From: Pinus tabuliformis
Lineage: Eukaryota > Streptophyta > Pinopsida > Pinales > Pinaceae
Length of the DNA stretch: 64,000 nt
NCBI GenBank assembly: GCA_031772625.1
Contig: CM062813.1
Coordinates: forward strand, 699,138,115 to 699,202,114
Direction: 5' to 3'
Part shown: positions 36,429 to 49,469 of the stretch, piece by piece
How positions within the stretch are numbered: the stretch's first letter is position 1
How the letters are laid out: each line of letters begins with the position of its first letter
Notes under the pieces: model-generated
Seen by the model: the letters and a program-made list of their open reading frames with translations, nothing else
Told to the model about the DNA's origin: nothing
Database searches by the model: none
Position numbers and translations under genes: made by a program

Positions 36429-37991
36429 ATGGAGTCCACCAACCAAGGATTTCCCCTTGGGGGAAATCCTAGTCCTTTCTCCTCTTGGGGAGATGTTGGC
36501 GCACCTCATATAGCCACATTGTCCCTTCTAGGACTGACAATTGGCCTGTCGGTATGGCTTTTCTCGACCTCTGTCATTCAAAGCACCGTGATTCCTGAAC
36601 AATCGAATTAGCAACTAGATGATACCATAGTTCCCCCCCAACCTTCTACTTCATTTATCTCTCCCTCTCCTTCTTCCTCTTCGCTTGGTGAAGATAGAAA
36701 AACTAAAAACCAAGTAACTGAGAAGAAGAAGAAGGGGAAGGAGAAGAAGAAGGAGCCAATGGCAAAAAGGGGCAATCGTGCATCGTCTAGCGAAAATCCA
36801 CACACTGCACCATTCAAACCTAAATCTCGATGTGTCATCTGCAAACGAGACCACTATCACTGAGATTGTCCTTGCATCCCACGGATCCTAAGGGACTGGT
36901 CTCCCCGCTTGCACAATCCGGTGTTGTCAACTTTTGACGATCATGTTGAAAGTATACCGTCAACTAGTGAAAACGAAGTCAACGGACAGAAAGGAAAATA
37001 TAAATTTCCCTGTAGACTGTGTGAAGGTGATCATGCCCTCCACCGTTGTCCCTTCCTGGATGAAGCTAAAAGAGTCTTGGATAATCGTCCTGCATCACCG
37101 CAGCGACTCCCTCCTGGATACAAGAAACTCTTGCCGAATCCATTGCTAGTTGAAAATTCGACTGACCCACTTTTATTGTCGGTCGAAGCACCTATCATTG
37201 AAGATAAACCCTTTGAATCCACATTGGACCAAAGTCAACAGGTCGAGACGACAGTCGACCCCATCTTGACTTCAGAAGATTTACCTTCAGATGATACAGT
37301 CACCAAAGAGAATGAGAATGACACCGTTCAAATTCTTTTCGTAAACACAGACTCCGATGAACATGGGGGAAATCTGCCCATTCCTTTACCGCAGGAAGGA
37401 AATTCGTCAGAGTTGTATCTGGCCGTTTATTCGGTCCCACCTCCAAGCAACCTAGTCGTTTCCTTCAATTGGAATCTACTAGGCAGACCCCGTTTACCAT
37501 CTAATGCACCATTCTGAATCATAGTGCAAACTTACAAAATGGTCATGGTTGGTACCATCATAGATGAAGGGGCTTCTATGAGTATCCTTTTCTCAATTTC
37601 TTGGAAAGCGCTTGGTTCACCATCGCTTTTGCCTGAGATGCGAAATCTGACAGGCTTCGACAAAGGAACCAATCGACCGTTAGGGATCCTTCCAAGTTTG
37701 CCTATAACTTTGAGAAGGAAAACCATTTATCTGAACGTAATGGTAGTCCAAGGACATTTAGATTAAAATCTACTCCTTGGGTGTGACTACATTTATAGCA
37801 TGGGAGCCATTGTCTCCTCACTCTTTCGAGTAATGTGTTTTCCGCATGAAGGCAGAGTGGTCCAGCTCGTAGACCAGCTTTCATTCCCCGGTTCACACAT
37901 CGCTAATAGTCAAATGCCATCCCTAATAGGTATTTTTACACAAGGAATGTCTCATCAATATCTAGCCCGTCCACCTGATGAGCGTGAGTGA
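36429..37991 (+). pseudogene. Nucleocapsid-protease polyprotein of Tat copy A
   Basis: One uninterrupted frame of 521 codons with four premature stops (TAG 36609, TGA 36861, TGA 37515, TAA 37764) and no frameshift. Domains in order: a short hydrophobic N-terminal stretch, a Lys-rich region, two CX2CX4HX4C-type knuckles (CVICKRDHYH then CRLCEGDHALHRC), an acidic linker, then a retroviral-type aspartic protease with IIDEGASMSIL, and the LLLGCDYIYSMGA segment that closes the fold. A normal Gag capsid core is not evident and no RT follows. At least TGA at 36861 and 37515 can be explained as CGA to TGA, typical of methylcytosine loss. Confidence 0.8.
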
Positions 37992-40400
37992 TTCGGTGGT
38001 CGTGACTGAAACCTAGGGGGCATGCACCCTGGTCTGCTTCGACAGGAAAACTTCAAGTATAGGGTAGGTTTCCGCAGAGGATATATGACTGGTCTGACAC
38101 ACCCATCCATTTAGGAAAATGGGATTAGACCGGAATAAGATACCTCTGTTAGAAGGTAGGCCTTTCCTGATAGAACAAATGTTTTGTCTGTAAATTGAAG
38201 GGTAACTTGGAAAAGGTATGCCTTTCCCGATAGAATAGATGTTTTGTCTGCAAATTGAGGGGTAACCTGGGAAACTCTACTTTGCTATACCTGGGGGCAT
38301 GCAAACCTTTTTGCGTTAAAGTGAAAAATGACCATTTATTTTCTTAGTTTGTAGGTTCTTAACCATTTAAACTCGTAGGATTGGTTGTTCCTAGCTTACA
38401 TAATAAAAGGAGTCGAAGCATAATTTCGAATGGTGCAAGCTCCCTAAAAAATGAACCTATCGATGAGACATCCTTATTATATGACTGGCACGAGCAGTTT
38501 TACGCGAAGTTCAAGCTCGTTAAAAATTAAACCTAGCAATGAGCATATGTTCCACCAGAGTTCAAGCTCATTAAAAAATCAACCCACCTCCGGTAAATAA
38601 CCATTGTGAATGATTATCATCAACTTTTAAGCCTCAGTCGTGTTCTTACCATCACCTCCACTCTGTTTTAGCCTATCATTTGCCTCCATTTGATTGTTTA
38701 CCCCTTTTGAGGAACAACTATGACGAGTGATCCTATTAGCCACATTCTTTACACTGCCATGATTGAAAAGTTCCAAACCTTACTTAAAACCAACTGCTAT
38801 CTGAAAACATCACTCGTTCCTCAAAAAACGAGTCTCCTTTAATCTCTTTTTATCTGACTCGTAAAATATGAAAAGATTGCCGACCAATTGGCATCTCCAG
38901 CTCATTAAAGTGATTGGAAGTGCTATCCCTCCTCTAGATTTTAATATTTTTGGACCTGAGGGAGTATTACACAAAAAGATCGAGCGTTTGTCTTGTTCGG
39001 CTCATTAAAACTATAAAAAAGTCATCCCTTTCGCATTGTTTTATACTCCTTCGGACTTAAGGGATTATATTACGAAAAAGGAATATTGGAGTTTTCTTTT
39101 CGTCTCTTTTTAGACTCTCTAAAATTGAAAAGGAACGAGTTATCCTTGTTGTTAAACTCGTTAAAACAATAGCGACAAACTTGTCCATTCAGACAAGAGC
39201 GAGTTTCACTATCGCTAGGCTCGTTAAAACATAGCGACAGGTTTGCCAGAAGGGCAAATTATAGAACAAGCATATGCTATCCTCCTCAAGCTTGACAAAA
39301 ATAAAGAGGTACTGGTCTGAAATGACTCGGGAAAATTGGGAAGAAAACTTGAAGAATCTTTATTAGTAGCAGGTCTCTCTTGAACATGACACTTTCACTC
39401 CATCACCATGATTGAGTCAGGTTGGGTTATTCCGTTCACCAATCATATCACCATTGGTCCACCGTACCATCCACTTTTGGGGTTAACACTACCAATCCAT
39501 TTCAGTGTCACTGATATGTTCAAGAGAAGTCGCTCAGAGAATTCACCTACCTAGCTTGTGTCTCATCCACTACAATACCTTCACACTTCATTCTTTCATG
39601 ACCGCCTCCCTGAACCTTGTATCATCAGATCGTTTTCACCTCTACAAAATCATTTGCTCTGTTCCATGTTGTAGATGTGGGATCCATTAATGCCCTCCTA
39701 TGATGGGTCACTTCTTGTTGACATCATCTCATTATCCAAGAATCTGACCTAGAGACAACCCTTCCAGTACTTTGAAGCTTGCATGCCTCAATGGCAAGTT
39801 TCTCACTTCCGTCGACAGGTTTACATTAATGGCCTTCGACTGAAAGATTTTGCATGGTGTTCGACATCGACTCATGTATTCACACCACATGACTTGTACT
39901 GTAGTACCTTGAGGGTCATCATCATTATCGGTGATTCCTCTCACGCCTGTTAACAACTTACATCACTGGCTGGTAATCAGGCGATGTCCTTCCATGTTTG
40001 ACATGAGAACAGCTTTTTCACATGGATCGACTTGTACCTTCGGGCAATGATCAAAAGAGTTTTGAAGACCCCGGATCTAGTTTCATCCATCCAGGCTGCG
40101 ATATAATTAGGAAAATAAAGACATCAAATGTGCATCATTGCTGCACATATAATCATCCAAACTAAGGGATGATGGCTCTACCAGAATCATCAGTCTGCAC
40201 ACAGACAGTTGTCTGTCCTATGTACATGAAAATGAATTTATCAAGCTGAGCATGGGAATGCCTGCCTCAGCTAGATCATGAAAATATTATGAAGATAACG
40301 TATTGTACTGTATCTTATTACAGGTCACCTTCCAGTGCAAAAAACCTCGGATCCTCATTATAAAGCATTTCACCCAACATCAAAAGATTTACGACGTTAT
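37992..40400 (+). other. Long noncoding 3' region of Tat copy A with repeated CTCGTTAAAA-type motif
   Basis: No coding signal. Words of the form (A/G)NCTC(G/A)TTAAA(A) occur at about 38512, 38563, 38899, 39000, 39155 and 39218. The last two sit beside an inverted pair (AATAGCGAC...ACTATCGCTA). The same region exists inverted at 51681-53600. Confidence 0.65.
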
Positions 40401-40414
40401 GCTTTAGGGGCAAC
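40401..40414 (+). promoter_or_regulatory. Polypurine tract of Tat copy A
   Basis: GCTTTAGGGGCAAC directly before the LTR start TGTTATAG. Copy B has the same word with one extra G. Confidence 0.8.
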
Positions 40415-41455
40415 TGTTATAGACATATTTGGGCACTGCAACCCCAATCACATATTTCAATAGACCAAGTGCTTCTAAGTCCCTAAAAGTGTATTTTCAT
40501 ACCCTAAAGGAGCAAGGTCAGCTGATTACATCATTTCCCGAAAGTTTTCCATGAAAAACCACTAAGAACTGGTCAAAGCAGGACCATATAGACTGCCTAG
40601 TGCAAAGGGTGTGATGCATATCACCTGCCACATGAAAAAAGTGTGATGCATATTAGAAATCCCTTCTATAGGGTGTGATGAGCGAGAGCAGACAAATGGC
40701 ACAAGTAGTTTACTAGGTGGAGACCCTGAGAATATTCTAGAAGCTGCTCATTTGACACTTGCCTTCCTGATTTTGTCCAAGGATGAGTAAGATATCATGA
40801 AATATCCAAGTGGAACCAAGAACCATCAGAGAGATGACACTAATCAAAATCCCAGAAGCTGACTCACCCCCTCTGCAAATATCTATAAATGGATCCCTCA
40901 TCCCAGAGATCCAAAGGTTGGAATTTGGTAATTTGCAAAGAGGTGCTGCTGGTTTCTCTTTGAAGACATTGTTGGGTGATCTTGCTTTGTGTGAGGTGAA
41001 GAGGGTTTTCAAGCTGGGAGGATGGCGTTGGGTCAGACAAAGTGGTTGTAATCCTCTCTTCTACTACTTTTATTAATAAATCTATTTGAGTTTTCCTCCA
41101 TATTCTTGTGTATCTCTGAATATTGTGTTGATATATGCATTTGTATGGTCAATATATATCTGATCCTATATTGTTTATAGTGAAAGATCTCTATGCTTTG
41201 ATGGTATTATGTTGTTGTGAATCTATAGGTGCTCTTTGAAGCGGGACAAGTAAGGAAGCAGTGGCGAGATTCTGTCAAAGGGGAAAGGAAACAAGCAAGG
41301 AGCCAAGCAGAAGACTGAGGTTGGTACTCTCTGCTTCTTTCTCATCTCTCTCTCATAAAGGAAAAACAAGTGACTTTAATATATTTGTTTCTAAGATAGC
41401 TACCCGTCTTAGTGGGACTAGCAGCTCTGAATAGACACTATATTTCCTGATAACA
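40415..41455 (+). repeat. 3' LTR of Tat copy A
   Basis: 1041 bp, TGTTATAGAC...CTGATAACA with TGTTAT/ATAACA inverted ends. Matches the inverted LTR at 50635-51665 throughout. GTGTGATGCAT-type words recur at 40610-40680. Confidence 0.9.
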
Positions 41456-43139
41456 CCCATCATCCACACATTATTTATTTTCTTTTAAGGAAAAAATATC
41501 ACATAGTTAAATTAAAGGAATTGTCAAGGATCACCACTTATGCACATCGATTCACACTTTGTATGCTCATAATTACACTTGCACACACATAACCCCACAC
41601 ATTAAGCTCGCTTAAACTTTGTATAAAGGGTATCCTCTTTCCAAAATATTTGCACTTGATTTATTTGAGCTTATATTTTGTTGCACACCCTAAGTGAAGA
41701 AAAGTATTTCTAAAAACAATATTAACTTGAACACACTAAATTCCCCACAGGGGCCACAAGATAATTTATAGTTTAGGCTAGGACCATGGTGATAGGAAGC
41801 ACATAAGCCGTCATGGTTGTTTTTCATATTGAAACATAGAAAGTTGTCTTTTAGGGAGCTTAAAATCCTGCATCATCTAGTGACAAATCTAGTACATGGA
41901 GAGAAACCCATGAAGGGGGTAAGGCCTAGGTGGCGGATTATCATAGACCTTCATGTTGTCTCTCGACACATGGTAGGGGTTCTGGGTCCAAAATAACAAC
42001 CAAAAGTTGAGATTCATCCATTCCCACTGGACATAGGTAACTTAGTGGCCAAATCTTAGGGAATATTTCCCTATAGGTTGAGGTGCAGGAGAACTTAGAC
42101 CTGAGGTGATCTTGGTCAGGCTACTGGAAGTGTTGTCAACCTTTCAGGACATAGCCCTAGTATGTTTGGCCACTATAACCCTCTCCATACCTTGGTTGGT
42201 TTTTTGGTTGCTGGAAGCATCACCAGTGACATTTATGACATGGCCCCAGTACCCTATTCTAAAATATTCACAAGGCCTAGTTACAACTTGAGCGGAAGTG
42301 CGTTAGGTATTTTTCTCATATGCAAAACCTACAATAAATCTTTTTTGTTGATTTTTTCACATATTAAAATTAAAGGGAAAATTAACCATTTATTTTTCAC
42401 TTTGTCTTATGTATGTGATTCATTTGGTTTTCCTAAAGAAAATGTATGTGTTTAGGTGTGCTTACAAATGCAATAGTCTCAAGTGTTTTTGATTTATTTC
42501 CTTTCTTTCCAACTAATTTATTTCTCAGAATAGAATGTTTGTCATTAATTACATGTTTCATAGGGATTATATCATCTTCAGGTGCCTCCTACATACAATT
42601 CACATTATCATGAAAATTCTTTTACCTTTCATACATGTTGAAGATTTTACCTTTCATCATATTTTGAATCACCCTTTTTGTTGACACAAGGACCGATACT
42701 TTTATTGACCTGCTCTCTTCTTCAACCCATCTTTCCCTGAGCTCAAAACCATTTTCTTTTCATGTTTCAACTTAGAACCCTTGGTCCATGTGACTAGAAC
42801 CCTAAGGTTTCCAAATTGATTTTTGTTGAGTGAGGAGGAATGCTTTTACCTTTCATCATATTCTGAATCACCCTTTTTGTTGACACATGGACTAATACCT
42901 TTACTGGTGCGCTCTTCTTCGACCCATATTTCCCTGAGCTTGAAACCCTTTTCTTTTCATGTTTCAACTTATAACCCTTGGTCCATGTCAACTTCTGCTA
43001 CCTAGTTTCCAACTATCAAATCATATCATAACCTTCCACCTATGGTGATTTATTAAATAAATGTGTAGATTTAATATTCACTTGTCTTATGATGATGATT
43101 CACTTGACTTACAAGTATACTTTGTATTCCACTATCCAG
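41456..43139. other. Noncoding stretch with a 199-bp tandem duplication
   Basis: 42645-42843 is repeated from 42844 to about 42990 (both start TTTTACCTTTCATCATATT). No gene recognised. The part from 42590 onward may be the 5' side of the transposase gene that follows. Confidence 0.4.
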
Positions 43140-46035
43140 GGATGGAAATTGAATAGCCACATGAGGGAGAAGATGTGTCCCATCAAGATGATCAACCAGA
43201 TGATGATCAAGATGTTCCCTATGGACCTAATCAACCACTAGAGGAACATGTGCCCTATCAAGTTGATCAATCATCACTAGGGGAACAACATGTGCCATGT
43301 CATGCTAATGAACCAATGGAAGAAGAATATTTCCCATATTAGGTTGATCAACTGTTGGAAGAAAGAAGTGTTTGCTCTCAAATTGATAGGATAACACGGA
43401 ATTGCGGTGGTTTGGAAAGGGGTGGACTGTTTATAGGAAATTTGGATGCAAGCACAATAGAGGACCTTGGGGAGCCTATCCCTACTCGCACTATTAGAGA
43501 CCATGTCAATAAAATCATTCAACAACATTTTGAGAAACATTCAATTGTTTCACAAGCTTAGATACTACATGGGTTGATCAAACATAAGAAACTAAAACAT
43601 GCCACAAAGCTTTTGGGTTTCCAAGATGCTAAAAGCAAGAAGACACATATGAATGTCACTGAAAACACATCAAATGCATTCACTATGTTTGGAAAATCAA
43701 GAAAACCCTATGTTCAAGATTTGCATAGGGAAATTACAACTTTTATTGTTGCACCAAGTACATCAAGACAAAAAAAGTTGGCAACAATGTCAAAATTTCT
43801 CCATGTCTTGAGAAAAAAATTGCACAAGCATACCAAATTCAGGGTTCAAGTGAATGAAAATGATGAATTTTCTTGTTGGGCTCTTATCACCAGGAAACCC
43901 TACCAAGACAAGCTTACAACAGGAATCATAACATTTGTGGTAGAGTTTTGGGAGAGCCATTCTCATGCTATTCCAAATAGAAAGCATGTCGTACAACATC
44001 GCATAGCTAAAGGTGAGTATGTGGAACATGCTAAGCACATTGTAGAAATGACAAAAGTTACATTGTTCAAAGAATTTCAAGAAAGAAATCACCATGTGAA
44101 GATATCCATAAGGATGTTTTAGAAATCAAAGCCATGGTTTATTAGGCCTAATACAATCGTTTCCAATATCTTGTTGATTTCAACTTGATTATGACACTTT
44201 CTGAGAATTTTACAAGAAGAAATGTCACGATGACCCTCATCCTCCTATAATGCATGATTTTGTTTCATCAATATTCTGCATAAGGGAGTGAGAAGAGTTG
44301 TATTGCAAGAAAATATGTATAGGTGGGAGAAGATGCATTGAATGTGGTGATTTGGCATTTCTCCATAGGAACTTTCTTATTGATCCCAACTAGTTTGGGA
44401 TGTCATATGTCACCATCACATGGAAGAATTATGAGTATGTCATGGGAAATCAACCATCTTCTTCAACTTTGGTGCCTAAGAGGATCAACTATGTTGAGGA
44501 TGAGATTCCTATTTCAAAATTCATGGGGGTGTTTCAAAACTAGATCTATAAATATGTCAAACACTCGCACAGGTCCAGGTGGAAAGCGTATGAATTTAAG
44601 CATTCTCGCGAAGTATTTCATCAAAGAAAATTTTTATCAAAGGTGGACTTTGCTGATAATTACACATTTTCTCCTTAGATAGAGATATAAAGTGAGTATT
44701 AACACTCATACCAAGTGTCTATATTAGTACATGTTCTATACAGACATGCACAATTGAACATTGATGATAGGGATAGCACTAACAAGTCACATGATGTGAT
44801 TAAGGAGTATCACTTTTACATCAGTGATGATTGTGATCATGCCACATTGTTCCTACAAAATTGATTTGACTTGATTTATGAATCATTAAAAAAAATGGCA
44901 TTGGATATGGTCAGATGGTTGTGCGGGGCAGTTCAAGTCAGCACATATTTTTTATTGGTTGAGCCGGTTATACAAGAAGAAAAAAATTCAACATACTTGG
45001 AGCTACTTTGAAACAAAACATGGAAAGCATGAGCATGATGGTGCAGGTGCTTATGTGAAGTAAGTACTTAGCAGGTACCAAATGAGTCATGATGCATATC
45101 GACTCAAATCATCATTAGAGGTGGTCAATTAGTGCAGATCCCATTTATGACATGAAGGTCATGAATCTATAAGGCATGTGTGTAGGTTCTTTTGGAATAT
45201 TGAAATTGGCGACGTGAATAGATCCATTCCTTGTATTGTAAGACTATAGAAGGAACAAGGGAATTACACAGTGTAGAAAAAAGATAATAGGGAAATATTT
45301 CCCATCAAGACAAGAAAACTCGCATGTTTTTGTGAGTTTTGCAGTGGTCTTGATGGATGTAGACTTGATCACTGTGAAAATAAAGGGTATGTGAAAGTAT
45401 GGAAATATGTCCCTCTTAATCCAAAGGGACCTCATCCAATTTCAACGTGGCAAGAGATGCACAATAAAGACAGAATCATTTCACGTGATTATGATCAAGT
45501 CTCTGATTTTTTAAGTTGAAGTTATGTGGCTCATCTATCATTAACAATTCCATCTATAAATTGAAAAATTTATTAACTAAAACATATTTTTTTATTTTGG
45601 TTGTAAGCGATGTTTTCGTTGTCACTAGCCCCACAATAAGTGAGGAGAATGTGGCCTACTATTTGATGCAATGCACACAGGTGAAAAATAGGTTGGTGAG
45701 ACCATATGAAGATGAACAATTCACATACCAAATTAGTGGTCCATGGTTGTGATGGGCCCTTTTTTTTGAAAAGGTTAAAAAACAAAATGATCATATCATT
45801 TATAGAGATTTTTTGCCTGAATATATATCTTGTCAATACAATCATCTAGTCATAGCATCTCAAATAAATCTCATAGAAATCAAAACAAAGAAAGGTGAAC
45901 CAAGGAGATGGAGGATGGTAGAATTAGACCATGAACGTATTATGGAGACTTGCACTCCTATGATCCATTGGACATATGATTAGATGATTCATATGGCAAG
46001 CCTTGAAGCTGAGTCTATAGAAGATAAGTGTAATC
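43140..46035 (+). pseudogene. Decayed transposase-like gene with SDGC..QFK and HGK..DG motifs
   Basis: A long run of + strand coding fragments: 43140-43558, 43574-44122 (182 codons open), 44200-44690, 44870-45060, 45310-45515 and 45600-45985. The most telling part, near 44900-45058, reads WSDGCAGQFKSAHIFYW then ETKHGKHEHDGAGAYVK. Spaced acidic and HGKxxxDG motifs suggest a DDE-type nuclease of a DNA transposon, a family I have met only as unnamed plant proteins. Upstream are CGDLAFLHRNFLIDP and KFMGVFQN. Downstream is a Cys-rich FCEFC...C patch. A likely intron lies around 45510-45608 (ends TTGGTTGTAAG). Many stops and frameshifts. Confidence 0.6.
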
Positions 46036-46544
46036 TAATCTAGTATAAGATATCTAAAATGTATGATTATAGTAATCTATAAATGTAATAGTTGAATACT
46101 CTTGTAATTTTGAATAGAGAAATGTTTCCCTCTTATCTAGGATGGATTCATAATGGTGTACATATATGTTATATAAGAATTAATTTCCTTTAGTTGCTTA
46201 AGTTTCTAAAGTACACCAAATTTCAAGGAGGTGCTTTAGAATTAATAGGGATTTAGATTATATATATATTTTAAATGTCATGCTTATAGTATTCATGTTG
46301 ACAATGCAAGAAATTTTATAGATATATATACATGTCATACATATTTGGTTTCTAGAAAATCCATTTCAGTATGTCACAACCAAGTTGATATGGTCCATTT
46401 TACTTCAAATGGAAATTCAACAGTCTAGGTTATGAACAACATTTAAATATTTTTATGTTATTGATAATAAATATGTCATGTGTCAGTTTGATATAAAACA
46501 TGCAACGAGTTACACACATGCTTCATATTGGAATGTAAGAAGTG

Positions 46545-46600
<56 letters not shown>

Positions 46601-47570
46601 TTATTACTATTAAGCTCTTTTAGATAACCTCAAAAGAAATAAAATCAAATAAAACTTATTAGTAATTTATATCTTGACATCTAAATTAAAATCATTGTAA
46701 TTTAACATACATTGATTGTGCACAAAAAGACGCTTTCTACAATTTCAATATTAAATTGATGTACATGATATATTTTAGTTCATTTTAAGTATTAAAGTGA
46801 CTTGCATTATAGTAATATTGTACTTATTTCCTTAGTCTATGAAATTAGAATTCAAAATTGTTATCTTGTAAAGTTTTACTTATTAAATGTTCTTAATTGA
46901 ATGTATTAAGTTAAGGAATTGGTTGATAAATTTGGTATCCAACTAAATTTAGAAATGTTCATAAAATTATATAAAATTATCTAAAAACATATCATTAATT
47001 TTTTTTGGTATATTAAATTCCAATACATATGATGTATATCATGTGTTATGACTAAGCTAGTATAGATGACCTCAAAAGAAATAAAATTTAATAAAAACAA
47101 GTTATTAGTTGAACATTGCTAGTTGAAGACATTTGTTAAATTGAATTTAAAATTTATTTCGCTCATATTTGTGTATTTTAATTGAACCATGAAAATATAT
47201 TTTAGTTCATTTCAGGTATCAAAATGACTTGTATCATAATCTAATATTGTACTTATTTTCTTAGTTTATTTTTTGAGAAGTCAAAATTGTTATCTTGTTA
47301 TCTATGTATGATAATAAACTATCCATACAAAAACATATACAAATTACATTATACACATGAACATCCACAAAATGAAATAATAAGCATCCATAAACTAAAA
47401 TAATGTTCATGCATCCATAAACTATCCATGTATGAAAATATACAAAGTTTGTACATCACATGTGAATATGCCTTATGAAATGGGCTTGGAAATATACAAA
47501 CTATCTAAGATCCATTCTAGAAAGTATCACTTCTAGATCCCTTATGTGTGTTCTGATGTGTAGAGTGAGC
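46036..47570. other. AT-rich noncoding stretch with local duplication and a (TA)n tract
   Basis: 46615-46890 and 47045-47300 are diverged duplicates about 430 bp apart (both contain CCTCAAAAGAAATAAAAT and TATTTTAGTTCATTT). No gene. Confidence 0.55.
46547..46597. repeat. (AT)n microsatellite
   Basis: About 25 AT units. Confidence 0.97.
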
Positions 47571-47590
47571 GTCCATAATCCGGTACTGAA

Positions 47591-49467
47591 CTATAACACA
47601 TTCAAATTAAAATTAATTAAAACATTATTTGTAAAAATATAAAAAATATGGAAATAAATGATTTTGAACTGTGCATTTAAATAGTCCCCTACCAGCGATC
47701 CAGTCTGGTGCAAATGTAACTTAGGTGGGATTGGGGTTTGACCAATCTGGGTTTGGTGCTCCCCTTCATGTGGCTCAATGCCTCCATACCTAACATCCCA
47801 CTCATGTGTCCACATAGCTACAACATCAACACTCCTCTGCAGCTAGGCTTGTGTACACAATGACAAAGACAAATTATAATTAGTCTATGAATTAATTAGC
47901 ATGCATACACGTAACTTAAAAAAAAAGAAAATTTGTATCTCTTAAGAATAAAAAAAATTCACCTTAACTATTAGTCCATGAGTGTTATGAGGTGGAGGTG
48001 GAGGAGATTGAGCCATGGAAACATGCACTAGAGGAGGTTGCTTTGGCTAGTCAACTTCCCCTCAGATGACCTCAGAAGATCATATGTGTAGTTGGGTTGT
48101 GCATGCATGTTATCATGAAATTATTAATATAAATGCAATCTGATACAAACTTATTAATATAAATAATGTAAAATTTGACGATAAGAGTCAAAAGTTTCAT
48201 ATATATGTACCTGGTTTGTGTCACGTGGGTCGTGCACCCTCCAAGTGTCACAGATGGTATCATGACACGTACGTGCATATGACAAAATTTGGTTATGCCA
48301 TAGACTCTCGAGATATGAATCATCATGTAATGCAACTGGTGGGCCATGAGGCAACGAAGGTGGTCTTCTCATCTCTCCACGTAATGTGACATGTGCAATG
48401 GCCAATGTCCTCTGCATGTTATCTGTAATGGTATGCCTAGTCTCAGTGCCAAGCTATGACGACTGCTCTAGCTCCGTTGGAAATACCATGCTCTGAGATG
48501 GTCATGAAAACAATCTTGTAGGTGGTGCTACATGTGCAGGGTCCCTATGAGCCCCGACACATTCATAACTACGTCCCAAACCGGGTCCATAAAACTTAGA
48601 TTTGGTGTTGGTGTAATTCGACCTCATATGTAGCACAAAATTTGCATATATATGCTTTGAAAATTAAATGGGGACCTGGTCATGGTGGGGGAATTGGCCC
48701 CAAGCTCCAATGAATCGATCATAAACAAAAGGGGCCACATCAATATTCTTAAAATATTTTAGCAAAATCAGACTAGCATGTCTAGCACGACATTTTGGAG
48801 GGATGTCAAACAACTCCCCATGAATATCAATGTTCTTGGTGGTGTATTTCACCGCCTTCCAAGTATGTGGGCCTCTAATTGCCAACTTCCTAATCTTATA
48901 TATGGAATATAGGAGGTGGATTTGTGGGCTCACCCTTTGGTATGTCTCGATCAACTTGTTGATGCTATCCAACATCAGAGACAAACTACACCTAGTAGGT
49001 GAATTAGCAGAGGCCTTATCCAACTCTCGTGTGATCCATAACTGCTGGGCCCTAACATCCTCAATTATGATATTGGCTATAACATCGTTCCATGGAGGGG
49101 TTGGCACTGCACTTTGATCCTTGCCTTCACCCTGTCAAGGATCTGCAAATCATAAACATAATTTGATATATATATATATAAGCATAATCATCATATGCAT
49201 TAAATTCAAACACATCAATTGAAGACAATTTAAAATTTAAAAACAATTTCAAGACATAAACACATAAAGTTTAAAGAGGATTTAAAATGAAAGATGTATT
49301 CTTGCATCAGGTGAAGAAGGTCCACTATCTGTAGCAAGATCATCAACAAAGACAGAAACATTTCCTCTGACACTCTGACTTGTGTCGAAGCAAGGATCTA
49401 TGAGTGGAACACATTCTAATATGGTTGTGTGATCTAGCCTGACCATGTATAACAGATCCGCCAACAC
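47591..49467 (-). pseudogene. Unidentified multi-exon-like gene remnant, convergent to the transposase
   Basis: Minus-strand coding-looking blocks: 49467-49282, 49130-48664 (the longest, 147 codons from a GTG, containing WNDVIANIIIEDVRAQQLW and GELFDIPPKCRARHASLIL), 48620-48215 (with two stops, containing YGPGLGRSYECVGAH, RDPAHVAPP and CDTWRVHDPRDTNQ) and 47815-47591. Block ends resemble splice sites, for example GACCAG-GTCCCC near 48673 and AACCAG-GTACAT near 48212, and an acceptor-like TTGACAG near 49131. I do not recognise the protein. It may be an accessory gene of the same DNA transposon as the convergent transposase remnant, or an unrelated host fragment. Confidence 0.4.
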
Positions 49468-49469
49468 TT

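Larger units (their letters stand above)
35503..41455 (+). mobile_element. Tat-lineage Ty3/gypsy element, copy A (pol-less, 5' end missing)
   Basis: Leader (35503-36428), one long frame for zinc knuckles and protease (36429-37991), a long noncoding 3' region (37992-40414) and a 1041-bp 3' LTR. 35898-36428 and about 38490-41455 align in inverted order with the element at 50635-63358. RT, RNase H and integrase are absent. No 5' LTR is present, since the left edge abuts the broken copia LTR. A non-autonomous relative of copy B, mobilised in trans if at all. Confidence 0.85.
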
